Shown here piece by piece: positions 35,279 through 43,559 of a stretch of 64,000 bases of DNA. The position numbers and the translations under genes were made by a program. The DNA is from Rhizobium subbaraonis. GTDB lineage: Bacteria; Pseudomonadota; Alphaproteobacteria; Rhizobiales; Rhizobiaceae. The notes beneath the pieces were generated by a model. It was not told the origin of the DNA. It made no database searches and worked only from the letters and a program-made list of their open reading frames with translations. Numbering within the stretch: the first letter of the stretch is position 1; every line of letters begins with the position of its first letter. The stretch lies in assembly GCF_900220975.1 (NCBI RefSeq), contig NZ_OBQD01000001.1:310001-374000 (forward strand). Reading direction: 5' to 3'.

Positions 35279-37582
35279 ATGAGCCGGTCCAGCACGCAGT
35301 GGTCTTCGGAGGAAAAGCCTGCCGACCCCACGTCGCTGCTGCTGGCGGCAGGCGAGCGGCTGATTGCCGAGGCCGCCCGCCGTTTCCCGATTGCCGGCGA
35401 CCGTCACGACCGGGCCTACTGGATGGATGCAATGATCCAGGAGGCACCGGTCGGCCTCTTCTTCAAGGACCGTGACGGCCGCTTCCTGATCGCGAACAAG
35501 GCCACGGCCGCGCACATCGGCGGCGGTCGCGACGATCTGACCGGCCTGACCGATTTCGACCTGTTTTCCCGTGAGGTGGCGCAGGTGCTGCACGATTGCG
35601 AGCAGCAGATCATCCGGACAGGCGAACCCGTGCTCGACATGGAAGAGTGCTTCCGCGACGTCGCGGGGCGTCGGAAATGGGTGCTGACATCCAAGCTGCC
35701 CATGCGCAACGATCAGGGCGAAATCGTCGGCATCGTCGGCATCGCCCGTGACATTACCGATCGCAAGCGGCAGGAGGGCCTGCACCGGGGGCAGGCCGAG
35801 ATCCTCCAGATGATAGCGCGCGGGGAGGCCCTTTCGCAGGTTTTCCCGGCGTTGATCCTCCTGATCGAAGAGCAGGTGGCTGACGTCACCGGGTCCATTC
35901 TCCTGATCGATCATGACCGGCAATGTGTTCGCCACGCGTCTGCGCCGAACCTGCATCCGGACTACACCCGTGCAATCGATGGCGCGCTGATCGGCCCGGC
36001 TGTCGGGTCATGCGGCACGGCGGCTTATCGCGGCGAGCAGGTTCTCGTCGCCGACATCGCCGAAGATCCGCTCTGGGCGGACTATCGCCACCTGGTGCGA
36101 CCCTACGGTTTTCGCGCCTGCTGGTCCTCGCCTATCCGCTCCAGCCAGGGGCAGGTGCTGGGCACCTTCGCACTCTATTCGCGCACGCCCGGGCTGCCGA
36201 CGGCAGCCTGCCACAAGCTGCTCGGTGTGGCGACGCATATCGCCGGCATCGCCATCGAACGCAAGGAATCTGAAGACCGCATCCAGTTCATGGCCCACCA
36301 CGATGCGCTGACGGGGCTTCCCAACCGCGGCATGCTCGACGAGCGCATCGCGACAGCCATCGAGATTGCCGACGACGAGAACCGGAGCGTCGCGCTCGCC
36401 TTCCTAGACCTCGACAACTTCAAGCTGGTCAACGACAGCCTGGGTCATAAGGCAGGCGACACGCTCTTGAAGACGGTGGCCGCCCGCATGGCCGACGGTC
36501 TTCGCCCGGGCGACGTGCTCGTCCGTCTCGGCGGTGATGAATTCGTGCTGATCGTCAGCGCCCCGCGCCGGAACGCCAAGGGCGTCGCTGCCCGGCTCGA
36601 GGCCGTCCGCCAGACCATTGCCGCCCCCGTCACGCTGGAGGGGCGCACGGTGCAGGTCAGCTGCAGCATGGGGGTCGCGCTCTATCCCGAGCACGGGCGC
36701 ACGCCAACCGAACTGCTCGCCAATGCCGACCTCGCCATGTACCGCGCCAAGGAAATCGGCCGCGATGCGCTGCACTTTTTCAACAACGACATGGCGGTGA
36801 GCGCGCATGAGAAACTGCGCCAGCAGGAGGAACTGCGCCGTGCCATCGCCCGCGACGAGTTCGTGTTGCATTATCAGCCGCAGGTGGACCTGAGAACCGG
36901 ACGCATCTTCGCCGTCGAGGCGCTGATCCGCTGGAACCATCCGGAGCGCGGCCTGCTCCCACCCGGCGAATTCATTCGCTTCGCCGAGGAGTCCGGCCTG
37001 ATCGGCCAGATCGGCGACTGGACGCTGCGCGCCGCCTGCCGCCAGAACAAGGCCTGGCAGGACGCGGGCCTGCCGCGGCTGGTCGTCAGCGTCAACGTAT
37101 CCGCCCGCCAGTTCCAGGAGATCGACTGGGTGGAGCGCGTGCGCTCCGCCTTGAGCGACAGCGGGCTGGATGCGCGCTATCTGGAACTGGAACTGACCGA
37201 AAGCCTGATCATGGCCGACGTGCAGCAGGCGGTGGCGCTGATGTACCGGCTGGAGGCGCTGGGGGTGCATCTGGCGATCGACGACTTCGGCACCGGCTAT
37301 TCCAGCCTCAGCGCGCTGAAGCGCTTTCCCGTCGGCCGGCTCAAGATCGACCGCTCCTTCGTGCAGGATCTTCCGGGCGACGCGGACGATGCGGCGATCG
37401 CAAGGGCGGTGATCTCGCTGGCGCAAACGCTGCAGCTCCGGGTCATCGCAGAGGGCGTGGAAACCCGCGAACAGCTGGAATTCCTGCGCGAAGCCGGCTG
37501 CAACGAGATCCAGGGCTTCTATATCGGCAAGCCGATGGAAGCCGCCGCGATTGAGGCCCGGCTGAACGAGATGGCGGCCTGA
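35279..37582 (+). CDS. PAS-GAF-GGDEF-EAL bifunctional cyclic-di-GMP enzyme
   Basis: A 767-residue soluble protein with no membrane span. A PAS domain (about 45-155, ending NDQGEIVGIVGIARDITDRKRQE) precedes a GAF domain (about 170-325). The GGDEF domain is intact (HHDALTGLPNRGML, LDLDNFKLVNDSLGH, RLGGDEF), with an inhibitory site RPGD five residues before GGDEF. The C-terminal EAL domain is intact too (EALIRW, NVSARQF, ELTESLIM, DDFGTGYSSL, KIDRSFV, EGVET). Both synthesis and hydrolysis are possible, switched by the sensory half. I chose ATG 35279; a GTG at 35267 is also in frame. Confidence 0.92.
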   Translation: MSRSSTQWSSEEKPADPTSLLLAAGERLIAEAARRFPIAGDRHDRAYWMDAMIQEAPVGLFFKDRDGRFLIANKATAAHIGGGRDDLTGLTDFDLFSREVAQVLHDCEQQIIRTGEPVLDMEECFRDVAGRRKWVLTSKLPMRNDQGEIVGIVGIARDITDRKRQEGLHRGQAEILQMIARGEALSQVFPALILLIEEQVADVTGSILLIDHDRQCVRHASAPNLHPDYTRAIDGALIGPAVGSCGTAAYRGEQVLVADIAEDPLWADYRHLVRPYGFRACWSSPIRSSQGQVLGTFALYSRTPGLPTAACHKLLGVATHIAGIAIERKESEDRIQFMAHHDALTGLPNRGMLDERIATAIEIADDENRSVALAFLDLDNFKLVNDSLGHKAGDTLLKTVAARMADGLRPGDVLVRLGGDEFVLIVSAPRRNAKGVAARLEAVRQTIAAPVTLEGRTVQVSCSMGVALYPEHGRTPTELLANADLAMYRAKEIGRDALHFFNNDMAVSAHEKLRQQEELRRAIARDEFVLHYQPQVDLRTGRIFAVEALIRWNHPERGLLPPGEFIRFAEESGLIGQIGDWTLRAACRQNKAWQDAGLPRLVVSVNVSARQFQEIDWVERVRSALSDSGLDARYLELELTESLIMADVQQAVALMYRLEALGVHLAIDDFGTGYSSLSALKRFPVGRLKIDRSFVQDLPGDADDAAIARAVISLAQTLQLRVIAEGVETREQLEFLREAGCNEIQGFYIGKPMEAAAIEARLNEMAA

Positions 37583-37725
37583 ACGACGTCGGCTCGAAGC
37601 AGGCCGCGATCTCAGGGGTTCGCATCCCACGCTTCAACCCATTCATCGTTGCATCCTCGTCCTACAAGGCTGCAACGCACTTTTGTGTCGCATGCCCGGC
37701 CGCAAAGCCTGCATGCCGCGCCCGC

Positions 37726-38214
37726 TCAAACAGGCAGGGGATGTTTCCGCCGCCAGTAGTGCACCTCCATCAGCTTCTCCCAGCCCTTTCCCGGCCGGTT
37801 CACCAGTGCGGTCATGGTGCGGTGGTTGTCGTCGATGAAGGTGATGATGTCCTGATAGGGCAAGTGCCGGCCTTCGCTTTCGAAGTCTGGTCCTTCGCTG
37901 TGTAGCGTCAGCACGTTGCCGGTCGGCTCCAGCGTCCCGTCATAGTGCCACAGATGCGCCATCATGGAGCCGATCCATGTGCCGATGTAGCGGTCGCGCG
38001 CCGCATCATAGCCGAGCGTCAGGAGTGTTTCGGCAGGCTCGCCGTCAGGCATCAGGCCGCGGCCCTCGCAGGCGATCCAGAGGCCGCCGATCCGCCGCAC
38101 CCGTTCGGTCCAGGTGGGTTGAGCCGGCGGGGCCGTGATATCCGTGTCCGACACGTCCCAATCGCCGACGAGCCGTTCCAGCCAGCGATGCTGCGTGGTG
38201 ATTTCTGCCTGCAT
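37726..38214 (-). CDS. DUF1579 family protein
   Basis: A 162-residue soluble protein. LERLVGDWDVSDTD near the N-terminus, RIGGLWIACEGRG, LTLGYDAARDRYIGTWIGSMMAHLW and the closing blocks match DUF1579, a lipocalin-like beta-barrel family of unknown function. GGGAGGCG lies just before the start at 38214 (MQAEIT), preferred over an in-frame ATG at 38259. It is divergent from the MarR gene and may be its target. Confidence 0.85.
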   Translation of the reverse strand: MQAEITTQHRWLERLVGDWDVSDTDITAPPAQPTWTERVRRIGGLWIACEGRGLMPDGEPAETLLTLGYDAARDRYIGTWIGSMMAHLWHYDGTLEPTGNVLTLHSEGPDFESEGRHLPYQDIITFIDDNHRTMTALVNRPGKGWEKLMEVHYWRRKHPLPV

Positions 38215-38326
38215 GTTCGCCTCCCGGTCGCTGCGCGCTGTGCACGTCGCCAGCCTCATACCTATGTTCGATAATGGGTATTAACTGTGGAACGCACCAT
38301 TCGTTTCAAGGCGACGATCGCCGTGC

Positions 38327-38351
38327 TTGACAAAACAAGGTTGATATCAAC
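38327..38351 (+). promoter_or_regulatory. Promoter element and perfect 12-bp palindrome upstream of the MarR gene
   Basis: TTGACA (38327-38332) is followed by the perfect palindrome GTTGATATCAAC (38340-38351), four bases before the MarR start. The inverted TTG...CAA pattern is typical of MarR-family operators, so autoregulation, and possibly control of the divergent DUF1579 gene, is likely. Confidence 0.6.
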
Positions 38352-38355
38352 AGTA

Positions 38356-38808
38356 ATGAGCATGAATTCGAATGTCACGCTTTCCCACGAGACCGCGCCG
38401 CATGTGCGCGACCACTGCCTTTGCCTGCATGCGCAACGCGCCGCCCGCGCGCTGGCGCGCAGGTTCGACGAGGCTTTTCGTCCGCTGGGGCTGACCAACG
38501 GGCAATTCTCGCTGATGATGGCGCTGAACAGGCCGGAGCCGCCGCCGATGGGACCGGTCGCAACCCTGCTGGCGATGGACCGGACGACGTTGACGGCGGC
38601 CGTCAAGCCGTTGCAGCGGCGCGGCCTTGTCGTCGTGACACCGGATGCGCGCGATCGTCGTGGCCGGCGCCTCGGCCTGACGGGGGAGGGGCACGACCTG
38701 CTTGCCCGCGCCCTGCCGATCTGGATTGCGAGCCATGACGCGCTCGAGGCGGAGATGACCGGCGTCGATATGGATGCCTTGCGCGCGGGACTGAAGGCGA
38801 TCTCGTGA
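38356..38808 (+). CDS. MarR family transcriptional regulator
   Basis: A 150-residue winged-helix dimeric regulator. The core is CLHAQRAARALARRFDEAFRPLGLTNGQFSLMMAL, the recognition region MGPVATLLAMDRTTLTAAVKPLQRRGLV and the wing TPDARDRRGRRLGLTGEG. Two cysteines (CLCLH) near the N-terminus could act as redox sensors (inference). A perfect palindrome precedes the start. The frame also opens at 38287, but that would place the promoter within the gene. Confidence 0.87.
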   Translation: MSMNSNVTLSHETAPHVRDHCLCLHAQRAARALARRFDEAFRPLGLTNGQFSLMMALNRPEPPPMGPVATLLAMDRTTLTAAVKPLQRRGLVVVTPDARDRRGRRLGLTGEGHDLLARALPIWIASHDALEAEMTGVDMDALRAGLKAIS

Positions 38809-39216
38809 GGCGGACAATCTCGGCCGAGGGACATCGCTTCGACGTCGGACAAGCGGGAGTGGCAGGCTCCGGAGCCATTCCGGCGACCATAATCCAGCGA
38901 GTTGCCGCAGATCGGGACTGAGTGCTCTCCGGCTCTGCGCTGCTCGTGCTGCACTTTCGGGGTCGGGCCGGTGGCTCGGGCCGATGCCTCTGGACCGACA
39001 GTTCCGCGCCGCGGGACCGGCGGCAGCGAGCCTGCGCCGGCGTCCCCACGCTGCCGGCCTGAATTGTCCGCGCTGAACGGCCGGCGTTGGACGGCTCGCC
39101 CTGAACTGCCGCCCCTGAAATGAGCCCCTGAAATGAGCCCCTGAACTGAGCCCCTGAATTGCCGGTCCCGAACTGCGGCTCTGGCGGAATGCACAAATCT
39201 GCCTATCTTCTCCGAC
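38809..39216. other. Spacer with a 13-base tandem array, no gene
   Basis: 408 bases between the MarR gene and the exonuclease gene. The last 110 bases hold the tandem array at 39111-39162 with degenerate flanking copies. A 437-codon minus frame crosses the region but has no domain and overlaps two real genes. Confidence 0.5.
39111..39162 (+). repeat. 13-base tandem repeat, four units
   Basis: Four head-to-tail units: GCCCCTGAAATGA twice, GCCCCTGAACTGA, and GCCCCTGAATTGC. Degenerate copies flank it (around 39097 and 39163). Confidence 0.85.
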
Positions 39217-40227
39217 ATGAAGCCAGACCAGCTGCTCTATCCCGCCCCCGCCGGCCTCTATTGCCCCGCCGGCGATTTCCATGTCGATCCGATGCGCCCG
39301 GTCGCCCGCGCCGTCATCACCCACGGCCACTCCGACCACGCCCGCGCCGGGCATGGCGCCGTGCTGGCGACCCGCGAGACGCTGGACATCATGGCGATCC
39401 GCTACGGGCCGGATTTCTGCGGTTCGGCGCAGGCGGCGGCCTTCGGGGAGACCATCGACCTTGCCGGGGTCAAGGTGTCGCTTCACCCAGCCGGCCACGT
39501 GCTCGGCTCGGCCCAGGTCGCGATCTCGACCAGCGGCACCCGCTTCTGCGTCTCCGGCGACTACAAGCGCAGCCCCGACCCCACCTGCACCCCTTACGAG
39601 CCGGTCGCCTGCGACGTCTTCATCACCGAGGCGACCTTCGGCCTGCCGGTCTTTCATCATCCCGACCCGAAGGGCGAGATCGCCAAGCTACTGACCTCGC
39701 TTCGGCAGTTTCCGGAACGCGCTCACCTCGTCGGCGCCTACTCGCTCGGCAAGGCGCAGCGGGTGATCCGTCTCCTGCGCGACTGCGGCTACGACCGGCC
39801 GATCCATATCCACGGCTCGCTGGCAAGGCTTTGCGATTACTACGTCTCGCGCGGGATCGATCTCGGCGAGCTGCGGCCGGCGACGCTTGAGAAGGGGGAC
39901 ACGACCGATTTTTCCGGCGCCGTCATCGTCGGCCCGCCCTCGGCCTTCGGCGAGCGCTGGGCGCGCCGCTTTCCCGATCCGCTTGTGGCCTTCGCTTCCG
40001 GCTGGATGATGGTGCGCCAGCGGGCGAAACAGGGCGGGGTCGAGCTGCCGCTCGTCATCTCCGACCATTGCGACTGGCCCGAGCTGACCGAAACCATCCG
40101 AGAGCTTGCGCCGTCGCAGGTCTGGGTGACGCACGGCCGTGAGGAGGCGCTGGTGCGCTGGTGCGAGCTCGCAAACATCCCCGCCCGCCCGCTGCATCTC
40201 GTCGGCTACGAGGACGAGGGGGATTGA
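39217..40227 (+). CDS. Ligase-associated DNA exonuclease (metallo-beta-lactamase, CPSF-like)
   Basis: A 336-residue protein with the metallo-beta-lactamase/beta-CASP-type fold. Metal ligands are in ITHGHSDHARAG, and further His/Asp in HPAGHVLGSAQV, VSGDYKRSPDP and ISDHCDWPE. The family (TIGR04122) was once annotated as mRNA 3'-end processing factor and travels with the ATP-dependent ligase that follows here. The pair is thought to act in DNA end processing and repair. It starts right after the tandem array. Confidence 0.9.
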   Translation: MKPDQLLYPAPAGLYCPAGDFHVDPMRPVARAVITHGHSDHARAGHGAVLATRETLDIMAIRYGPDFCGSAQAAAFGETIDLAGVKVSLHPAGHVLGSAQVAISTSGTRFCVSGDYKRSPDPTCTPYEPVACDVFITEATFGLPVFHHPDPKGEIAKLLTSLRQFPERAHLVGAYSLGKAQRVIRLLRDCGYDRPIHIHGSLARLCDYYVSRGIDLGELRPATLEKGDTTDFSGAVIVGPPSAFGERWARRFPDPLVAFASGWMMVRQRAKQGGVELPLVISDHCDWPELTETIRELAPSQVWVTHGREEALVRWCELANIPARPLHLVGYEDEGD

Positions 40228-40287
40228 TGGTGGTTCAGGCTTGCATTGATGTCGGCGATAGACCCCGCGAAGTGGCCGCCCCCGCGT

Positions 40288-40327
40288 CCCCTCTCCCCGC
40301 CTGCGGGGAGAGGGCCAGGGGGAGGGG
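40288..40327. repeat. RIME-like palindromic repeat, copy D module 1
   Basis: CCCCTCTCCCC-GCCTGC-GGGGAGAGGG hairpin followed by CCAGGGGGAGGGG. Confidence 0.75.
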
Positions 40328-40399
40328 CAGCGTGAGCGGCAGGCACCGCCGCGCGCGCATCCGCCGGTGGCCAGTCGCTGCCGTCGCCTCCGCCCTTCG

Positions 40400-40447
40400 C
40401 CCCTCGTCCGCCTGCCGGCACCTTCTCCCCGCAGGCAGGGAGAAGGG
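40400..40447. repeat. RIME-like palindromic repeat, copy D module 2
   Basis: CCCCTCGTCCGCCTGCCGGC followed by the hairpin CCTTCTCCCC/GGGAGAAGG-type core. It is the same module as the first part of copy A and is about 72 bases from module 1. Confidence 0.75.
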
Positions 40448-40654
40448 CACACGCTGCGCGGGCTTCGCCCAGGCATCTGCCACAACGCCCGCCTCGAACT
40501 CGCTCATCTCCACATTCGGGGGGCGGTGGCCCCGCGGGCCGCATGGGGGGAGCTTCGCAGGGCAGGGAATGGCCAAGGGCGACGGGGCCTGTCGTGGCGG
40601 TGGGGCGGCGATTGCACCACCGGTTTGCCGCGCGGAAGAAAGGGCGGCCGCCCC

Positions 40655-42292
40655 ATGAAAGCCTTTGCTGATCTCCTCGACCGCCTCGTGCTCACGCCCT
40701 CGCGTAACGGCAAGCTGAAGCTGCTCGCCGACTATTTCCGCACCGTTCCCGATCCCGATCGCGGCTACGGTCTGGCGGCGATCGCCGGCACCCTCGACCT
40801 GAAGAGCGTCAAGCCGGCGCTGCTCCGTGAACTGGTGCTCGAGCGGATGGACGAGGTGCTGTTTCGCTATTCCTACGACTACGTGGGCGACCTTGCCGAG
40901 ACGATCGCGCTCGTCTGGGACCAGGAGCGGAAGGAACGGATCGACGGCGCCCACCAGCCGCGCCTGTCCGACGTGGTCGTCCGCATGAATGCGCTCGGCC
41001 GCACCGAGGTGCGCGCCGCCGTCCGCGACCTGCTCGACCGGCTCGATCCGTCGGCCCGCTTCGCCTTCATCAAGCTTGCCACGGGCGGCTTGCGCATAGG
41101 CGTGTCCGCCAGGCTCGCCAAGCAGGCGCTCGCCGATTTCTCCGGCTGTGACGTCACCGAGATCGAGACGCTGTGGCACGGGCTGGAGCCGCCCTACGAG
41201 CCGCTGTTCGCCTGGCTGGAGGGCAGGGCCGGGCGCCCGGTGCTGGCGACGCCGGCGATCTTCCATTCCGTCATGCTGGCAAACCCGGTCGGCGAGGGCG
41301 ACCTCGACGGCCTCGATCCGGCCGACTTCGCCGCAGAGTGGAAATGGGACGGCATCCGCGTGCAGCTTTCGGCATCCGGCACCACGCGCCGCCTCTATTC
41401 CCGCTCCGGTGACGATATCTCGGCAGCCTTCCCGGATGTTCTCGGCGCCATGACCTTCGAGGGCGTCGTCGACGGGGAACTGCTGGTCGGCGGCACGGCC
41501 CGCTCCAACAGTGCGACCCGCACGTTCTCCGACCTGCAGCAGCGGCTGAACCGCAAGACGGTCAACGCCCGCATGCTGGACGACTATCCAGCCTTCGTGC
41601 GCGCCTACGACATCCTTTTCGACGGCGAGGCGGACGTGCGCCCCGAAAACTTCGCCACGCGCCGCGCAAGGCTGACCGATCTCATCGACCGTGCGCCGCA
41701 CGACCGCTTCGACCTGTCGCCGCTCGTGCCTTTCGAAAGCTGGGCCGAGCTCGATGTGCTGCGCACCGCGCCGCCCGACCCGGTGATCGAGGGCGTGATG
41801 ATCAAGCGGCTGGACAGCGCCTATCAGGCCGGCAGGCTCAAGGGGCCGTGGTTCAAATGGAAGCGCGACCCGTTCAATGTCGATGCAGTGTTGATGTATG
41901 CGCAGCGCGGCCACGGCAAGCGGTCCAGCTATTATTCGGACTTCACCTTCGGCGTCTGGGCGCACGCTCCGGAAAATGGGCCGGACGGCGACATGCTGGT
42001 GCCGGTCGGCAAGGCCTATTTCGGCTTCACCGACGCGGAACTGGAGGTGCTCGACCGCTTCGTGCGCAACAACACCGTCGAACGCTTCGGCCCGGTGCGT
42101 GCCGTTCGCGCCGAGCCCGATTTCGGCTTCGTGGTGGAGGTCGCCTTCGAGGGCATCAACCGCTCCACCCGCCACAAGTCGGGCGTCGCCATGCGCTTCC
42201 CCCGCATCGCCCGCCTGCGGCAGGACAAGCTGCCGCGGCAGGCCGACCGGCTGGAAACGCTGATGGCGTTGATCGAGGCGCGGGAGGGGTGA
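40655..42292 (+). CDS. ATP-dependent DNA ligase (PP_1105 family)
   Basis: A 545-residue ligase. The N-terminal domain (DLLDRLVLTPSRNGKLKLL, DPDRGYGLAAIAGTL) precedes the nucleotidyltransferase domain with the adenylated lysine in EWKWDGIRVQ. Other ligase motifs are RLYSRSGDDIS, DGELLVGG, YPAFVRAYDILF, EGVMIKR and GPWFKWKRDP. An OB-fold domain closes the protein. It matches the TIGR04120 class that pairs with the upstream exonuclease. The other usual partners, a DEXH helicase and a phosphoesterase, are not in this window. The frame upstream of 40655 is repeat DNA. Confidence 0.93.
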   Translation: MKAFADLLDRLVLTPSRNGKLKLLADYFRTVPDPDRGYGLAAIAGTLDLKSVKPALLRELVLERMDEVLFRYSYDYVGDLAETIALVWDQERKERIDGAHQPRLSDVVVRMNALGRTEVRAAVRDLLDRLDPSARFAFIKLATGGLRIGVSARLAKQALADFSGCDVTEIETLWHGLEPPYEPLFAWLEGRAGRPVLATPAIFHSVMLANPVGEGDLDGLDPADFAAEWKWDGIRVQLSASGTTRRLYSRSGDDISAAFPDVLGAMTFEGVVDGELLVGGTARSNSATRTFSDLQQRLNRKTVNARMLDDYPAFVRAYDILFDGEADVRPENFATRRARLTDLIDRAPHDRFDLSPLVPFESWAELDVLRTAPPDPVIEGVMIKRLDSAYQAGRLKGPWFKWKRDPFNVDAVLMYAQRGHGKRSSYYSDFTFGVWAHAPENGPDGDMLVPVGKAYFGFTDAELEVLDRFVRNNTVERFGPVRAVRAEPDFGFVVEVAFEGINRSTRHKSGVAMRFPRIARLRQDKLPRQADRLETLMALIEAREG

Positions 42293-42535
42293 GCCGCCGC
42301 GCGGCGCGGACCGCCCGCTTCGGCTGAATTGCCCGCTACGGACACCGTCCATCGAGCTCTTCCGGCCCTCTCGCATGGCCGCTTCGGAAGGGGCGAAGAC
42401 GGCTGGGCTGAGGGCGCCGTGCGGTTCGCATCCTGTCTCGGCCGGGCCGCAACGCCAACGCGATGGACGATGCACTGCCTCTGTCGTAAAATCCGCCCGG
42501 ACATGCGACTGCGGTCCCAAACGGGGAGCAAGCGA

Positions 42536-43348
42536 ATGCCGATATTCATGGACAGGCATGATCTGATAGGGGCGACGGCGGAGCAGGTGGCCGAAGCGCA
42601 CCTGAAGGACCTCAGCATACAGGATCAGTACGGCGTCAAGTTCCTGACCTACTGGTTCGATCATCGCAACGGCCGCACCTTCTGCCTCATCGATGCGCCC
42701 GATGTCGAAACGGCGCAGTGCGTTCATCGCGAGGCGCACGGGTTTGTTGCCAGTGAAGTCGTGGAGGTGGCGCTATCCGCCGTCGAGGCTTTTCTGGGCC
42801 GGATCCATGATGTGCAACCTCCGGGAGACGGCGAGGCTGAGAGGGATGCCGGTCACCGGGTGGTCCTCTTCACCGATATCGTCGGCTCCACCGAGATGAC
42901 CACGCGGCTGGGTGATCGCATGGCGACCGAACTCGTCAGGGCGCATGACGCACTCGTGCGCCGTTGTCTGACCCGCGCCTGCGGCCGCGAGGTCAAGCAC
43001 ACCGGCGACGGCATCATGGCGGCCTTCACCTCGTCGCTGGCCGCTGTCGATTGTGCCATGGATATTCAGCGCGAGTTCCGCCGGTTCAATGCCGATAATC
43101 CGGAGCAGATCCACATTCGAATAGGGTTGGATTGCGGCGAACCCGTCGAGGACAGCAACGATCTTTTCGGGGCCACCGTCCAGACCGCTGCAAGGCTGTG
43201 CGCTGCCGCAAGCTCCGACCAGATCCTCGTGTCCGAAAACGTCTTCCAGGAGTATGGTGCCGCGGACATCTTTGCCCGCGCCAGCGGCTATCGCCTGAAG
43301 GGGTTTGCAAAGCCGGTGCGGGCTCATCAGTGCAATTGGACGCACTGA
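42536..43348 (+). CDS. DUF4242 domain fused to class III nucleotidyl cyclase
   Basis: A 270-residue two-domain protein. Residues 1-85 (MPIFMDRHDLIGATAEQVAEAH, FLTYWFDHRNGRTFCLIDAPD, CVHREAHGFVASEVVEV) match DUF4242, the SCO4226-like nickel-binding family. Residues about 103-268 are a class III adenylate/guanylate cyclase domain: metal Asp in VVLFTDIVGSTEMT, Lys and second metal Asp in VKHTGDGIMAAF. In GATVQTAARL the usual VN is VQ, so the transition-state Asn is Gln while the Arg is kept. The fusion suggests metal-gated cyclic-nucleotide synthesis (inference). GGGGAG precedes the start. Confidence 0.87.
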   Translation: MPIFMDRHDLIGATAEQVAEAHLKDLSIQDQYGVKFLTYWFDHRNGRTFCLIDAPDVETAQCVHREAHGFVASEVVEVALSAVEAFLGRIHDVQPPGDGEAERDAGHRVVLFTDIVGSTEMTTRLGDRMATELVRAHDALVRRCLTRACGREVKHTGDGIMAAFTSSLAAVDCAMDIQREFRRFNADNPEQIHIRIGLDCGEPVEDSNDLFGATVQTAARLCAAASSDQILVSENVFQEYGAADIFARASGYRLKGFAKPVRAHQCNWTH

Positions 43349-43559
43349 GGCCGGAAGCCGCCGGTTGTTCTCTACGGGCCTTCGACCCGCTCATGGCCTT
43401 GCCTGACGGGACGCTGTTGATAATCCCGCCGCAAGCCCCGCGCCAGCCGGCCGTGCCACAATTGCGGCACGGTAAATGCGTTATCACGCCGCCAGGAATC
43501 GCGCCCGCCTTCGGTCCCTGCCAGCGCCATCGGAATTTCACGGACACGCCTCGCTGATC

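Larger units (their letters stand above)
40228..40654. other. Spacer filled with RIME-like repeats, no gene
   Basis: 427 bases between the exonuclease and ligase genes. It holds the repeat modules at 40288-40327 and 40400-40447. Frames running through it are open by GC bias only. Confidence 0.5.

Noticed and set aside
38347-39660. 437-codon minus-strand frame crossing the 13-base array
   Set aside because: Overlaps the MarR and exonuclease genes, has no domain, and its repeats (such as FQGLISGAHFRG) are a translation of the tandem array.
40235-42739. 834-codon minus-strand open frame, the longest in the window
   Set aside because: Antisense to the ATP-dependent ligase and to repeat DNA; long only because of GC-rich third positions.
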